Below are positions 1 through 8,748 of a DNA stretch of 64,000 nt, piece after piece; the first letter of the stretch is position 1, and each line of letters starts with the position of its first letter. A program made the translations under genes and the position numbers. This DNA comes from an uncultured Pelagibacteraceae bacterium (GTDB lineage Bacteria; Pseudomonadota; Alphaproteobacteria; Pelagibacterales; Pelagibacteraceae): the NCBI GenBank assembly GCA_902571975.1, contig CACGED010000001.1, positions 62,001-126,000 of the forward strand, written 5' to 3'. The notes below the pieces were generated by a model. That model had not been told where the DNA came from. It ran no database searches and saw only the letters and a list, made by a program, of their open reading frames with translations.

Positions 1-234
1 AATTTTAGTTTCTATTCCATCTGAAAAAGTTATATTTAATAAGTCTTTTTCAATTATTGCTGATTTGATAATAACGTCTGATTCCATTGTGCTTGGATCA
101 AAAAGTCTTTGTTGTGTCTTTTGATCCAGTAATTCAACATTTTCTACTCTTTCTCTAAGCCAAAATGGATGAATTTCTTCATTCAGATTTTCATCTCTAA
201 AGAAAACCTTATTATTATCCAATTCAATTTTCAT
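1..234 (-). CDS. Gamma-butyrobetaine dioxygenase-like protein, N-terminal part (cut by window start)
   Basis: Only the first 78 codons lie inside the window; the gene runs leftward off the edge. The reading frame starts at an ATG and contains the HPFWLRERV stretch typical of the small N-terminal (DUF971) domain that precedes the Fe(II)/2-oxoglutarate dioxygenase domain of gamma-butyrobetaine and trimethyllysine hydroxylases. In the mammalian enzymes this domain binds zinc through cysteines just after WLRD; no cysteine is present here, as in many bacterial relatives. If the missing part is a TauD-like domain, the enzyme would hydroxylate a quaternary amine such as gamma-butyrobetaine. A stand-alone DUF971 protein is the alternative. 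The gene is divergent from the phosphatase gene beginning at 296. Confidence 0.6.
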   Translation of the reverse strand, partial: MKIELDNNKVFFRDENLNEEIHPFWLRERVENVELLDQKTQQRLFDPSTMESDVIIKSAIIEKDLLNITFSDGIETKI

Positions 235-295
235 AAAATTGAGCATTAATTAAAAAATATCTTTAATCAAGAGAAATTAAGTAGTATTTGGAATT

Positions 296-1099
296 ATGGA
301 TAACAAACTAACAATTAAAAATAATGAATTTCCAAAGTTTTTGAACCAACTAGCAATTGATTTAACGAATTTTTATTTTAAAAAACTTAATAAGCCTTTT
401 AAAGTTAATAATAAATTACTTGGCAAAGGATATGACCCTGTCACCACATGCGATAAAGCCTTTGAAAAATTTATTAGAGCAAAAATAAGTAAAAAATTTC
501 CTGGACATGAAATTATTGGAGAAGAATTTGGTTACAAAAAAACTAAGAGTGATTTTAGTTGGGTAATTGATCCCATTGATGGAACAAGGTCATTTGTTAT
601 AGGAAGTCCAACTTGGAGTAATTTAATATCACTAAATTATAAAGGCAATCCAATATTTGGTTTGGCAAACTTCCCTATGTTAAATAAGTATTATTATAAT
701 CAATCTTCAAAAATTGCATATGTTGTTGAAAATAAAAAAAGAAAAAAAATATCAGTAAACAAGAGTGTTAAATTTAAAGATATTAAATTGACTGCTGGTT
801 TTCATGGAGCAATTTCATTAAATCAACAAAAAAAAATTCCAAAACTTCTTAAATTGATACAATTCCCTTGTTCAGATGCATTGTCATATGCTCAGATATG
901 TGAAGGTAGAATTGATGTTGTATTACAATGCAATAATAAAATATGGGACATTCATCCACTAATACCAATTATCAATGCATCTGGTGGTATTACTACGACT
1001 TGGAAAAATAAGGATGCAAAGCAAGCAGGACATGTAGCGGTATCATCTAATAAAATAATTCATAAAAAAATATTAGGTTTGCTAAAACCCATCGTCTAA
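296..1099 (+). CDS. Inositol monophosphatase family phosphatase (histidinol-phosphatase-like)
   Basis: A 267-residue Mg2+-dependent phosphatase of the IMPase superfamily. Signature elements appear in the normal order: GEEFG near residue 77, the metal-binding WVIDPIDGTRSF loop near residues 90-101, and the C-terminal IWDIHPLIPIINASGG motif in which the Asp completes the active site. The TRSF variant after DPIDG is typical of the HisN/histidinol-phosphatase branch rather than of CysQ, but the substrate cannot be fixed from sequence. It is followed after 2 bp by the amidotransferase gene, so the two are probably co-transcribed. A second family member lies at 58655-59431 and is more CysQ-like. 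Confidence 0.85.
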   Translation: MDNKLTIKNNEFPKFLNQLAIDLTNFYFKKLNKPFKVNNKLLGKGYDPVTTCDKAFEKFIRAKISKKFPGHEIIGEEFGYKKTKSDFSWVIDPIDGTRSFVIGSPTWSNLISLNYKGNPIFGLANFPMLNKYYYNQSSKIAYVVENKKRKKISVNKSVKFKDIKLTAGFHGAISLNQQKKIPKLLKLIQFPCSDALSYAQICEGRIDVVLQCNNKIWDIHPLIPIINASGGITTTWKNKDAKQAGHVAVSSNKIIHKKILGLLKPIV

Positions 1100-1101
1100 T
1101 T

Positions 1102-1833
1102 ATGGAAATTCTTGTTCTTCAACACATAAATATTGAAGATCCTGGTTTTATTAAAGATTTAATGATCAAAGATGGAGTTAATATTACAACAATTGAATTA
1201 GATGAAGGTGAAAAAATTCCGAATAATTTAAATTTTTTTGATGGAATGCTTTGTATGGGTGGACCTATGGATACTTGGATGGAAAAGGATTATCCTTGGC
1301 TGATTGAAGAAAAAAAAAAGATTAAAGAGTTTGTTATAGATTTAAATAAGCCATACCTAGGTTTCTGTCTTGGATGTCAATTATTGGGAGAAGTAATAGG
1401 AGGAAAAGTAGTTAAAACTAATAATCCTGAAATTGGAATGCTAGTTGTAAACTTTTTAGATGAAAAAAAGAAAGATATACTTTTCGCAGATTTTCCTCAA
1501 AAAATTACATCATTGCAATGGCACTCTTATGAAGTTCAAGAATTAGAAAAAAATAAAGATGTAACATTAATTGCTTCATCAAAAGAGACAAAATACCAAA
1601 TATTTCGATATAAAAACAATGCTTATGGCATTCAATTCCACATAGAGGTCAAAGATACAACTGTAAATGATTGGGGTTGTGTCCCTGAATATAAGTCAGC
1701 ACTAGAAAATGAATTAGGACAGGGTGCTCTGGAAAAATTTGATAAAGAGGCCAGAGATAATATGAATAATATGAATAATTATTCAAAAATTTTATATACT
1801 AACTTCAAAAACGATATCATTCTTAACAATTAA
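1102..1833 (+). CDS. Class I glutamine amidotransferase domain protein
   Basis: A 243-residue stand-alone class I glutaminase. The nucleophile elbow GFCLGCQ places the catalytic Cys at residue 89, and GIQFHIEV gives His180 and Glu182, so the Cys-His-Glu triad is complete. The family is usually annotated as GMP-synthase-like amidotransferase, where ammonia released from glutamine is used on an unknown acceptor; some members instead hydrolyse gamma-glutamyl compounds. No synthase partner is encoded next to it. It follows the IMPase-family gene with a 2-bp gap. The C-terminus (about residues 190-243) is a charged helical extension rich in Asn and Met and is not part of the core fold. Confidence 0.85.
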   Translation: MEILVLQHINIEDPGFIKDLMIKDGVNITTIELDEGEKIPNNLNFFDGMLCMGGPMDTWMEKDYPWLIEEKKKIKEFVIDLNKPYLGFCLGCQLLGEVIGGKVVKTNNPEIGMLVVNFLDEKKKDILFADFPQKITSLQWHSYEVQELEKNKDVTLIASSKETKYQIFRYKNNAYGIQFHIEVKDTTVNDWGCVPEYKSALENELGQGALEKFDKEARDNMNNMNNYSKILYTNFKNDIILNN

Positions 1834-1904
1834 GTTACCTATTTTACCCTTGTAGTTAATCCATTTATCAGGTTTAATTTTATTTGTAATAATTAGGAGG
1901 AAAA

Positions 1905-3467
1905 ATGAAATTTAAAAATTTTATTAAAATTTTCTTTGCAGTTTTATTTGTTTTTGTATCAACACATTCATACGCGAAAACAATTAAATGGTCTATGCAA
2001 GGAGATAGTTTAACTTTGGATCCTCATGCCCAAAATGAAGGTCCTACAACACAAGTTTCAAGACAGGTTTATGAAGCACTTGTAACAAGAGGTCTAGATA
2101 TGAGTATTGAACCTCAACTTGCAACTGATTGGAAAACAACAGATCCAAATACTTGGGTATTTAATTTAAGAAAAGGTGTAAAATTTTCTGATGGTACTGA
2201 TATGACAGCAAAAGATGTTGTGTTTAGTATATTGAGAGCAAAACAACCTACATCAGATTTTAAAGAATACATAAGTACAATTTCTGATGTTAAAGAAATT
2301 GATAACTACACTGTTCAAGTGAGTACAAGTAAACCAAATCCAATTCTTTTAAACCAGTTATCAAATATATTTATAATGTCTAAAAAATGGTCTATTGATT
2401 TTGGAGCGACAGTTTCACAAAACTGGGATGGTGGAGAAGAAACATTCTCAGCAACTAATGCAATGGGAACTGGACCATTCAAAATTACTCTAAGAGAGCC
2501 TAATACTAAGACAGTATTTGAGAGAAATAGTAATTGGTGGGGTTCAATGAAAGATAATAGTGTTAGTGAAATACACCTATTACCAATTAAAAACTCAGCT
2601 ACAAGAGTTGCAGCATTATTATCTGGTGAAGTTGACTTAGTAACTGATGCTCCAGTTCAAGACTTAGCTAGAATTGGAAATTCTTCAGATCATGAAGTAG
2701 TGAGTACTGCTCAAATGCGTACAATCTTTTTAGGTATGGACCAAGCAGCAGATAAATTAAGATCTGGAAATACTGGTGATAATCCATTTAAGAAAAAAGA
2801 AGTAAGACAAGCCCTTTATCAAGCAATAGATATTGAAGCAATAAAGAAGAAAGTAATGAGAGGTCTCAGTGAACCTGCAGGAATCATAACTTTTCCTGGT
2901 GTAAATGGATACACACAAGATCTAGATAAAAGATTGCCTTATGATGTTGATGCTGCGAAAAAATTATTAGCTGATGCAGGATATCCAAAAGGTTTTGATG
3001 TTGAACTAAGATGCCCTAATGACAGGTATGTAAATGATGAAGCAATTTGCACTGCAGTAGTTGGAATGTTGGGTAAAATAGGTGTTAATGTAAACTTATT
3101 TGCTCAAACTAAAAGTAAACATTTTAAAGAGCTTAAAGAGGATAAAGGTGATTTCTATATGCTAGGATGGGGAGTTCCAACATTAGATAGTCATTATGTT
3201 TTTCATTATCTGTATGAGTCAGGTGCTAGCTGGAATAAAGTAAACTTTAGCAACAGCGAAGTTGATGCTGCTATAAGAATTATGGAAGGTGAAGTTGACT
3301 TAGATAAAAGAAATGCAGCTATTGCAAATGCTTGGAAAATTGTAAAAGATGATATTTCATATCTTCCTCTTCATCACCAAGTAATTTCTTGGGCAACTAA
3401 AAATAATGTAGATGTTCCAATAAGACCGAATAATGAACCATTATTCCGTTTTGCAAGTTTTAAATAA
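1905..3467 (+). CDS. Peptide/nickel-type ABC transporter substrate-binding protein
   Basis: A 520-residue periplasmic binding protein of the SBP_bac_5 (DppA/OppA) family. The first 24 residues form a signal peptide ending SYA, after which KTIKWSMQGD begins the mature protein; the segment with DPHAQNEGPTTQVSRQVYEAL is the family's N-terminal signature. A strong ribosome-binding site (AGGAGG) lies 6 bp before the ATG. Two permeases and a fused double ATPase follow, making a complete importer. A perfect hairpin immediately downstream (3479-3507) probably makes this gene more highly expressed than the membrane components. Substrate specificity (di- or oligopeptides, or another amino compound) cannot be deduced. 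Confidence 0.9.
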   Translation: MKFKNFIKIFFAVLFVFVSTHSYAKTIKWSMQGDSLTLDPHAQNEGPTTQVSRQVYEALVTRGLDMSIEPQLATDWKTTDPNTWVFNLRKGVKFSDGTDMTAKDVVFSILRAKQPTSDFKEYISTISDVKEIDNYTVQVSTSKPNPILLNQLSNIFIMSKKWSIDFGATVSQNWDGGEETFSATNAMGTGPFKITLREPNTKTVFERNSNWWGSMKDNSVSEIHLLPIKNSATRVAALLSGEVDLVTDAPVQDLARIGNSSDHEVVSTAQMRTIFLGMDQAADKLRSGNTGDNPFKKKEVRQALYQAIDIEAIKKKVMRGLSEPAGIITFPGVNGYTQDLDKRLPYDVDAAKKLLADAGYPKGFDVELRCPNDRYVNDEAICTAVVGMLGKIGVNVNLFAQTKSKHFKELKEDKGDFYMLGWGVPTLDSHYVFHYLYESGASWNKVNFSNSEVDAAIRIMEGEVDLDKRNAAIANAWKIVKDDISYLPLHHQVISWATKNNVDVPIRPNNEPLFRFASFK

Positions 3468-3478
3468 ATAACTTTTTT

Positions 3479-3507
3479 ATAAGCCCTTTGTTTAACAAAG
3501 GGCTTAT
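3479..3507 (+). terminator. Intercistronic hairpin after the peptide-type SBP gene
   Basis: A perfect 12-bp inverted repeat, ATAAGCCCTTTG and its complement, encloses a 5-nt TTTAA loop. There is no clear T-run after it, so it is more likely an mRNA-stabilising or attenuating structure between the binding-protein gene and the permease gene than a full terminator. Similar hairpins follow the binding-protein genes of the three other ABC importers in this window. Confidence 0.7.
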
Positions 3508-3527
3508 AAGTATAAATATTTCTTAAA

Positions 3528-4511
3528 TTGATAAAGTATTTTTTCAAACGTCTGATTCAGTCGGTAATAGTGATGCTTGTTGTGTCATTTGTTTCATTTT
3601 CTTTATTTAACTTTGTGGGTGATCCAATTAACAACATGGTTGGTGAAGAAACTTCTGATGAAGAAAGAGCAGAATTAAGAGAAACTCTTGGACTGACCGA
3701 TCCAATACATATTCAATTTTCAAGGTTTGTAGTTAATGCTTCCAAAGGGGAATTTGGGATTTCGTATCAGTTAAGAAGACCAGTTTCAGAATTAATTATT
3801 GAAAGATTACCAGCAACAATGGAATTAGTTTTAATTTCTGCATTAATTGCATTGGTTTCAGGAACATTATTAGGAGTATACACAGGCATTAATAGAAAAG
3901 GTTTTTTAAGTGATTTTATATTGGCCATATCCCTTTTGGGAGTATCTCTTCCAACTTTTGTAATTGGTATACTTTTTATTTATCTATTCGCAGTAATATT
4001 AGGTGTACTTCCATCTTTTGGAAGGGGAGAAGTGATTGACTTAGGCTTTTGGACTACTGGACTTTTAACAGTTTCAGGATTGAAAGCAATTATACTTCCA
4101 TCTGTAACACTAAGCCTCTTTCAAATGACTTATATAATTAGATTAGTAAGAGCAGAGATGATGGAAATATTACAAACTGATTATATAAAATTTGCTAGAG
4201 CTCGAGGTATAAGTGAAAAAAGTATTAACTATAAACATGCACTAAAAAATGGATTAATTCCTGTAATAACTATAGCAGGAATAAATATAGGTACATTAGT
4301 TGCCTTCTCAATAATTACTGAAACTGTTTTTCAATGGCCTGGCATGGGTTTTTTATTTATTCAGGCGGTCCAATTCGTAGATATACCAATTATGTCAGCT
4401 TATTTAGTATTTATAGCTTTTGTTTTTGTGATGATAAATTTCATTGTAGATATTCTATATTATTTTATTGATCCAAGAATTCGAGTTAAAGGGGATGCTA
4501 CAAGTGGATAA
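3528..4511 (+). CDS. Peptide-type ABC transporter permease (DppB/OppB-like)
   Basis: A 327-residue inner-membrane permease. The N-terminus MIKYFFKRLIQSVIVMLVVSF is the usual DppB-type first transmembrane segment, and the central DYIKFARARGIS stretch with GLIPVI downstream is the EAA loop that contacts the ATPase. The only start that preserves the conserved N-terminus is a TTG codon at 3528; the next ATG lies inside the first membrane helix. It sits 20 bp after the intercistronic hairpin and overlaps the start of the second permease by 17 bp when the ATG at 4495 is used. Together with the 4495-5433 gene it forms the translocation channel. Confidence 0.88.
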   Translation: MIKYFFKRLIQSVIVMLVVSFVSFSLFNFVGDPINNMVGEETSDEERAELRETLGLTDPIHIQFSRFVVNASKGEFGISYQLRRPVSELIIERLPATMELVLISALIALVSGTLLGVYTGINRKGFLSDFILAISLLGVSLPTFVIGILFIYLFAVILGVLPSFGRGEVIDLGFWTTGLLTVSGLKAIILPSVTLSLFQMTYIIRLVRAEMMEILQTDYIKFARARGISEKSINYKHALKNGLIPVITIAGINIGTLVAFSIITETVFQWPGMGFLFIQAVQFVDIPIMSAYLVFIAFVFVMINFIVDILYYFIDPRIRVKGDATSG

Positions 4512-5433
4512 TAAAACACTAAATTCTTGGGAAAGACTAAAAGATAGCGACATTTACTTTAGTTTTATTAAATCTCCAACTGCAATTGTATCGTCAGTAA
4601 TATTATTAATAATTTTCTTTTGTTCTTTTTTTGTTGAGTTTGTAACTCCTCATAACCCTTTTGACCCTGCATCATTATCTTTAATGGAAGCTTTTACTCC
4701 TCCTTCTTGGACTGAAGATGGTATGGCAAAATTTATTCTTGGTACTGATGGACAAGGAAGAGATATGCTTTCAACTATTCTTTATGGTTCAAGAATTTCT
4801 TTAATAGTTGGATTTTCTGCAATTATTTTTAGTCTAATTTTAGGTGTCTCCCTAGGTTTAACAGCAGGTTACTTTGGTGGAAAATATGAAATGATAGTAA
4901 TGAGATTAACAGATGTCCAATTAACTGTGCCAAGTATATTAATGGCTTTATTGGTTGATGGAATTGCAAGAGGTATCATCTCTAGAGAAATGCACGATGA
5001 GATGGCAATATATGTTTTAATTTTTGCTATAGGAATTTCGGAGTGGCCTCAATTTGCAAGAGTTTCTCGTGCAGCAACCTTAGTAGAAAAAAATAAAGAT
5101 TATGTTTCAGCCTCATCAATTATAGGTGTTTCAAATTTACTTATTATGTTTAAGCATATATTGCCAAATATAATGAGACCTATTTTGGTAATAGGCACAA
5201 TAGGTCTGGCTCTTGCTATAATTGCAGAGTCAACATTGAGCTTTTTGGGAGTGGGCGTTCCTCCTACAACACCTTCATTGGGCACTTTAATTAGATTAGG
5301 AAATGATTTTTTATTTTCAGGTGAATGGTGGATAACATTCTTTCCGGCAATATTCTTAGTTATTCTTGCTTTCTCAATTAATTTATTAGGAGATTGGATG
5401 AGAGATACGCTTAACCCAAGGCTAAAAAAATGA
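4495..5433 (+). CDS. Peptide-type ABC transporter permease (DppC/OppC-like)
   Basis: A 312-residue permease with the DppC layout: a short cytoplasmic N-terminus, a first membrane helix at about residues 24-45, a periplasmic loop containing HNPFDP and LGTDGQGRDMLS (the OppC_N signature), then the transport domain with DYVSASSIIGVSN as the EAA loop and FLGVGVPPTTPSLGTL near the C-terminus. The ATG at 4495 is chosen over an upstream in-frame TTG at 4468 because it has a purine-rich AAAGGGG just before it and gives the shorter overlap with the preceding gene. The last codons overlap the ATPase gene start in an ATGA arrangement, indicating translational coupling. Confidence 0.87.
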   Translation: MLQVDNKTLNSWERLKDSDIYFSFIKSPTAIVSSVILLIIFFCSFFVEFVTPHNPFDPASLSLMEAFTPPSWTEDGMAKFILGTDGQGRDMLSTILYGSRISLIVGFSAIIFSLILGVSLGLTAGYFGGKYEMIVMRLTDVQLTVPSILMALLVDGIARGIISREMHDEMAIYVLIFAIGISEWPQFARVSRAATLVEKNKDYVSASSIIGVSNLLIMFKHILPNIMRPILVIGTIGLALAIIAESTLSFLGVGVPPTTPSLGTLIRLGNDFLFSGEWWITFFPAIFLVILAFSINLLGDWMRDTLNPRLKK

Positions 5434-7112
5434 CTTTTTTAAAAATAAATAATTTGAGTGTCGATTATAAAATGAGAAAAGAAACTGTAAATGCTGCAAA
5501 GAATATCAATATTGATATAAAAAAAGGTGAAATTGTTGGATTAGTTGGAGAGTCTGGTTCTGGAAAAAGTACTGTCGCTAATGCCATTGTAAATTTAATT
5601 GATGAACCAGGTAAAGTTTCAAGTGGATCAATATTGATGGGAGAAACAAATATCAGCGAAAATCCAGAAGCAATTGTTCAGTATAGAGGAAAAAAAATTG
5701 GATTAATATTTCAAGATCCTCAAACTTCTTTAAATCCAATTTTAACTATTGGCGAACAGCTTATAGAAACAATACAAACTCACTTAAATTTAAGTTCAGA
5801 AGATGCAAAAAATAAAGCAATTAATCTATTAAAAGAGGTAGGGATCAAGGATGCCGAAAAAAGGTTTTATAATTACCCTCACCAATTTTCTGGTGGGATG
5901 AGACAAAGAGTTGTTATTTCTCTTGCTTTATGTTGCGAGCCTGAATTATTAATTGCAGATGAACCAACAACAGCACTAGACGTTTCTATTCAGTCTCAAA
6001 TTCTAGAATTAATTAAAAGACTAACAAAAGAGAGAAATTTAGCTGTAATACTTATTACTCACGATATGGGAGTTATCGCTGAAACTACAGACAGGGTAGC
6101 TGTCATGAAAAATGGAGACTTAGTTGAAATAGGTTTAACCAAACAGGTATTGGTTGAGCCTAAGGAAAAATACACAAAGAGTTTAGTTAGCTCTGTACCA
6201 CCGACTAATAAAAAAATATCTAGATTTACAATAATAGAAAAAGAGAATGTAAGTGATCAAAATAATAACGTTAAAATATTAAACAGATGGTCCAAAAAAA
6301 TAATTGTTGATCAAAATTTAATAGAAATAAAAAACTTGAGTAAATCTTTTGATGATAGTTTTTTCACAGAGAATACAAAGAATTCTGTAATGGCTGTAGA
6401 TGATGTCTCGCTAAATATAAAAGAAGGACAGTCTTTTGGCTTAGTTGGTGAGAGTGGAAGTGGTAAAACAACAATAGCAAAAATGGTTGTTAATTTGTTT
6501 AAGCCTAGTTCTGGAGATATTTATTTTGACAGTGTTAATGTTACCAAAATTAAAAAAAACAAAGATCTACTTAAATTTAGAAAACAAATTCAAATGATAT
6601 TTCAGGATCCATTTTCTTCGTTAAATGGAAGACTAAAAGTAAAGGAAATTATTGCAGAACCTATTAAACTTCATAATCCAGATATAAAATCTAGTGATTT
6701 AGATAGTTATATTCATGATTTATTAGAATCTGTTGAATTAACTCAACAGTCTGCAATCAGATATCCCCATGAATTTTCAGGGGGACAAAGACAAAGAATA
6801 TCAATAGCAAGGGCACTAGCAACCCAACCAAGACTTCTTGTTTGCGATGAACCTACATCAGCATTAGATGTGAGCATTCAAGCTCAAATACTAAACTTAT
6901 TAAAAGATCTTCAAGAACAGTTAAATCTTACTATTTTATTTATAAGCCACGATTTACCGGTTGTTAGACAAATGTGTGATAAGATAGCTGTGCTTAAAGA
7001 CGGAAAATTATGTGAAGTATCCGAAACAGAAGAGCTGTTTAAAAATCCTAAACATAATTATACTAAGGAACTACTAAAATTAATGCCAAAAATTGAATCA
7101 ATTTATAACTAA
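5430..7112 (+). CDS. Fused double ATP-binding subunit of the peptide-type ABC importer (DppD-DppF)
   Basis: A 560-residue protein with two complete ABC ATPase domains in tandem. The first has GESGSGKST (about residue 40), the signature QFSGGMRQR and Walker B LLIADEPTTALD; the second has GESGSGKTT (about 345), EFSGGQRQR and LLVCDEPTSALD. Each domain ends with the oligopeptide-transporter C-terminal extension. The two subunits are separate DppD and DppF proteins in many bacteria; the fused form is common in alphaproteobacteria. Its ATG overlaps the stop of the second permease by 4 bp. It energises import by the permeases encoded at 3528-5433. Both sites look catalytically intact. Confidence 0.92.
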   Translation: MTFLKINNLSVDYKMRKETVNAAKNINIDIKKGEIVGLVGESGSGKSTVANAIVNLIDEPGKVSSGSILMGETNISENPEAIVQYRGKKIGLIFQDPQTSLNPILTIGEQLIETIQTHLNLSSEDAKNKAINLLKEVGIKDAEKRFYNYPHQFSGGMRQRVVISLALCCEPELLIADEPTTALDVSIQSQILELIKRLTKERNLAVILITHDMGVIAETTDRVAVMKNGDLVEIGLTKQVLVEPKEKYTKSLVSSVPPTNKKISRFTIIEKENVSDQNNNVKILNRWSKKIIVDQNLIEIKNLSKSFDDSFFTENTKNSVMAVDDVSLNIKEGQSFGLVGESGSGKTTIAKMVVNLFKPSSGDIYFDSVNVTKIKKNKDLLKFRKQIQMIFQDPFSSLNGRLKVKEIIAEPIKLHNPDIKSSDLDSYIHDLLESVELTQQSAIRYPHEFSGGQRQRISIARALATQPRLLVCDEPTSALDVSIQAQILNLLKDLQEQLNLTILFISHDLPVVRQMCDKIAVLKDGKLCEVSETEELFKNPKHNYTKELLKLMPKIESIYN

Positions 7113-7124
7113 AAGGAGAAAACT

Positions 7125-7517
7125 ATGACAATATTTAAAAAAATTTCTGAAAATGAGGCTACTGGTAAAGTAAAAGAAATTTTTGATGAAATAAAAGAAG
7201 CACGACAAATAACAGAAATTCCAAATTTTTGGAAAACTATGGCTAATAGTCCGGAAACATTAGAAAGAACCTGGAGATCATTACAGCAAGTAATGGGAAA
7301 AGGTGAATTAGATCCTGCTGTAAAGGAACTTATTTATGTTGCAGTTTCAATTACAAACAATTGCGAATATTGTATTAAATCTCATTCTCTAGCTGCCAGA
7401 AAAAAAGGTGCGACAGATGGAATGATAAACGAAATGATCGCAATTGTAGGAATGGCAAATGAAACAAATCGTTTAGTTGAAGGTTATCAGGTAGAAGTAG
7501 ACGACTTTTTAAAATAA
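7125..7517 (+). CDS. Carboxymuconolactone decarboxylase / AhpD-like protein
   Basis: A 130-residue all-helical protein of the CMD family. The CEYCIKSHSLAARKKG segment contains the CxxC plus His arrangement of AhpD-like alkylhydroperoxidases, so a thiol redox activity is likelier than decarboxylation. It follows the ABC ATPase gene by 12 bp with a good ribosome-binding site (AAGGAG), so it belongs to the same transcription unit and may act on whatever the importer brings in or protect against peroxides formed in its catabolism. Its exact substrate is not known. The DUF952 gene starts 1 bp after its stop codon. Confidence 0.82.
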   Translation: MTIFKKISENEATGKVKEIFDEIKEARQITEIPNFWKTMANSPETLERTWRSLQQVMGKGELDPAVKELIYVAVSITNNCEYCIKSHSLAARKKGATDGMINEMIAIVGMANETNRLVEGYQVEVDDFLK

Positions 7518-7518
7518 A

Positions 7519-7863
7519 ATGAATTTTGATTTTGTTTACAAAATATGTACAAAATCTGAGTGGAGTGAGGCAAAACAAAATAATATTTTTAAAGGCACTG
7601 CATTAGATTTAGAAGATGGTTATATCCATTTCTCAGATAAAGATCAGATCAAGCAAACACTCAACAAGTTTTATGAGAAACAATCTAATCTAATAATACT
7701 TAAAGTAGATGCACTTAAATTAAAAAATTTAGTTTGGGAGCAATCAACTGATGGTAATATGTTTCCACATTTATACTCAGATCTAGATTTAGATTTTGTA
7801 GTTAAAGAATATATGATTGATTTAAAAGATGACGGTAAGCATGATCTGCCAGATGAACTTTAA
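7519..7863 (+). CDS. DUF952 domain protein
   Basis: A 114-residue protein matching the DUF952 pattern: VYKICTKSEW at the N-terminus, DLEDGYIHFSDKDQIKQTL in the middle, and MFPHLYSDL near the end. Members are small cytosolic proteins of unknown function, thought to share a fold with ADP-ribosyltransferase-like or glutathione-related proteins, but no reaction has been established. It begins 1 bp after the AhpD-like gene and ends the rightward peptide-importer unit; the next gene is convergent, with only 3 bp between the stop codons. Confidence 0.8.
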   Translation: MNFDFVYKICTKSEWSEAKQNNIFKGTALDLEDGYIHFSDKDQIKQTLNKFYEKQSNLIILKVDALKLKNLVWEQSTDGNMFPHLYSDLDLDFVVKEYMIDLKDDGKHDLPDEL

Positions 7864-7866
7864 TGT

Positions 7867-8202
7867 TTAATTTGATTTTCCAACCAAATTAACAATTAAA
7901 ACTCCAGATATAATTAATATTAGACCTATAATTGTAAAAAAGTCGGGAATTTGGTTAAATTTATAAATACCAACAACTGAAGTAGCTATTATACATAAGC
8001 CTGCAAATGAAGCATAAGTTACGCCAACAGGAATAGTTTTCATAACTAAAGACAGAGTATACATGCAAGCAACTATTGTTATTGCTGTAAAGACACTTGG
8101 TAAAAATATTGTAAAACCATTTGCAGCTTTGGCAAAACCATTTGATGCTGTGCCAAGGGCAACTGCAATAATTAAAATTATATAAGCAGTTAAATTACTC
8201 AT
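7867..8202 (-). CDS. Small multidrug resistance (SMR)-fold membrane protein lacking the conserved Glu
   Basis: A 111-residue protein with four predicted membrane helices and clear SMR-family features: a Lys followed by a GFT turn after helix 1, a second-helix segment with Pro, IPVGVTYASFAG in helix 3 and IIGLILIISGVLIVNL in helix 4, as in EmrE and SugE. Aligning on the conserved Lys (K25), the membrane-embedded Glu that is essential for proton-coupled export (Glu14 of EmrE, eight residues before the Lys) is Gly17 here. It may therefore be a non-canonical transporter or a lipid or small-solute facilitator. A paralogue with the same change is at 36963-37298. It is the last gene of a leftward small-gene cluster. 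Confidence 0.8.
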   Translation of the reverse strand: MSNLTAYIILIIAVALGTASNGFAKAANGFTIFLPSVFTAITIVACMYTLSLVMKTIPVGVTYASFAGLCIIATSVVGIYKFNQIPDFFTIIGLILIISGVLIVNLVGKSN

Positions 8203-8250
8203 AATTAAAGAATAATATATTCTTAATTAATATCTACAAACTTTTCTAAT

Positions 8251-8748
8251 TTATTTAAATGTTATAGGACCGACCATTCCACTTTCGTAGTGACCAGGAA
8301 TATTACATGCCATTTCTAAAGAAATATCTTTTGAAAATTTCCAAATAATTTCTCCTGTTTTATTTGGCTCTAGCATTACACTATTTGCGTGTTTGTGGCC
8401 CAATGAATGATCTTTTTTAGACATTTCTTTCATTTTTTTATGATCAATTCGGTCACCTAAAAGAATATCGTGTTCAATTAATCTTGCCATTTCGGGTTGG
8501 TGATCAATATGCATCTTTTTAGTGCCAATATTATATTCATGCACCAGTTCACCTAAATTTTTAACAATTATCTTTACTGTTTCGCCTTTTTTAACTTGAA
8601 TTGAACTTGGTTCATAATAATTGTCATACATCTTTACTTCTATTACTCTAGTAACATCTTTTGGATCGCCCTTAGATCCAATCATCTTCATTGAAGCTGC
8701 ATTTGAGTTAAAGGCGATAAAAATAAATAAAAGTATTAGTTTTTTCAT
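8251..8748 (-). CDS. Periplasmic cupredoxin-like copper protein
   Basis: A 165-residue secreted protein with a signal peptide of about 17 residues ending SNA. The mature part has a plastocyanin/azurin-like fold: NYYEPSSIQVKKGETVKI, the first His ligand in LVHEYNIG, and the C-terminal CNIPGHYESGM that supplies Cys, His and Met of a type 1 copper site. A His-rich insertion (about residues 85-120, containing HKKM and HSLGHKH) could bind extra metal. The start codon overlaps the stop codon of the upstream NTF2-like gene (TAATG), so translation is coupled. It may carry electrons or copper in the periplasm; the partner is not evident. Confidence 0.85.
   Translation of the reverse strand: MKKLILLFIFIAFNSNAASMKMIGSKGDPKDVTRVIEVKMYDNYYEPSSIQVKKGETVKIIVKNLGELVHEYNIGTKKMHIDHQPEMARLIEHDILLGDRIDHKKMKEMSKKDHSLGHKHANSVMLEPNKTGEIIWKFSKDISLEMACNIPGHYESGMVGPITFK

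Noticed and set aside
4468-4494. Upstream TTG start for the DppC-like permease giving nine more residues
   Set aside because: The ATG at 4495 has a purine-rich sequence just before it and gives a smaller overlap; the extra residues are not conserved-looking.
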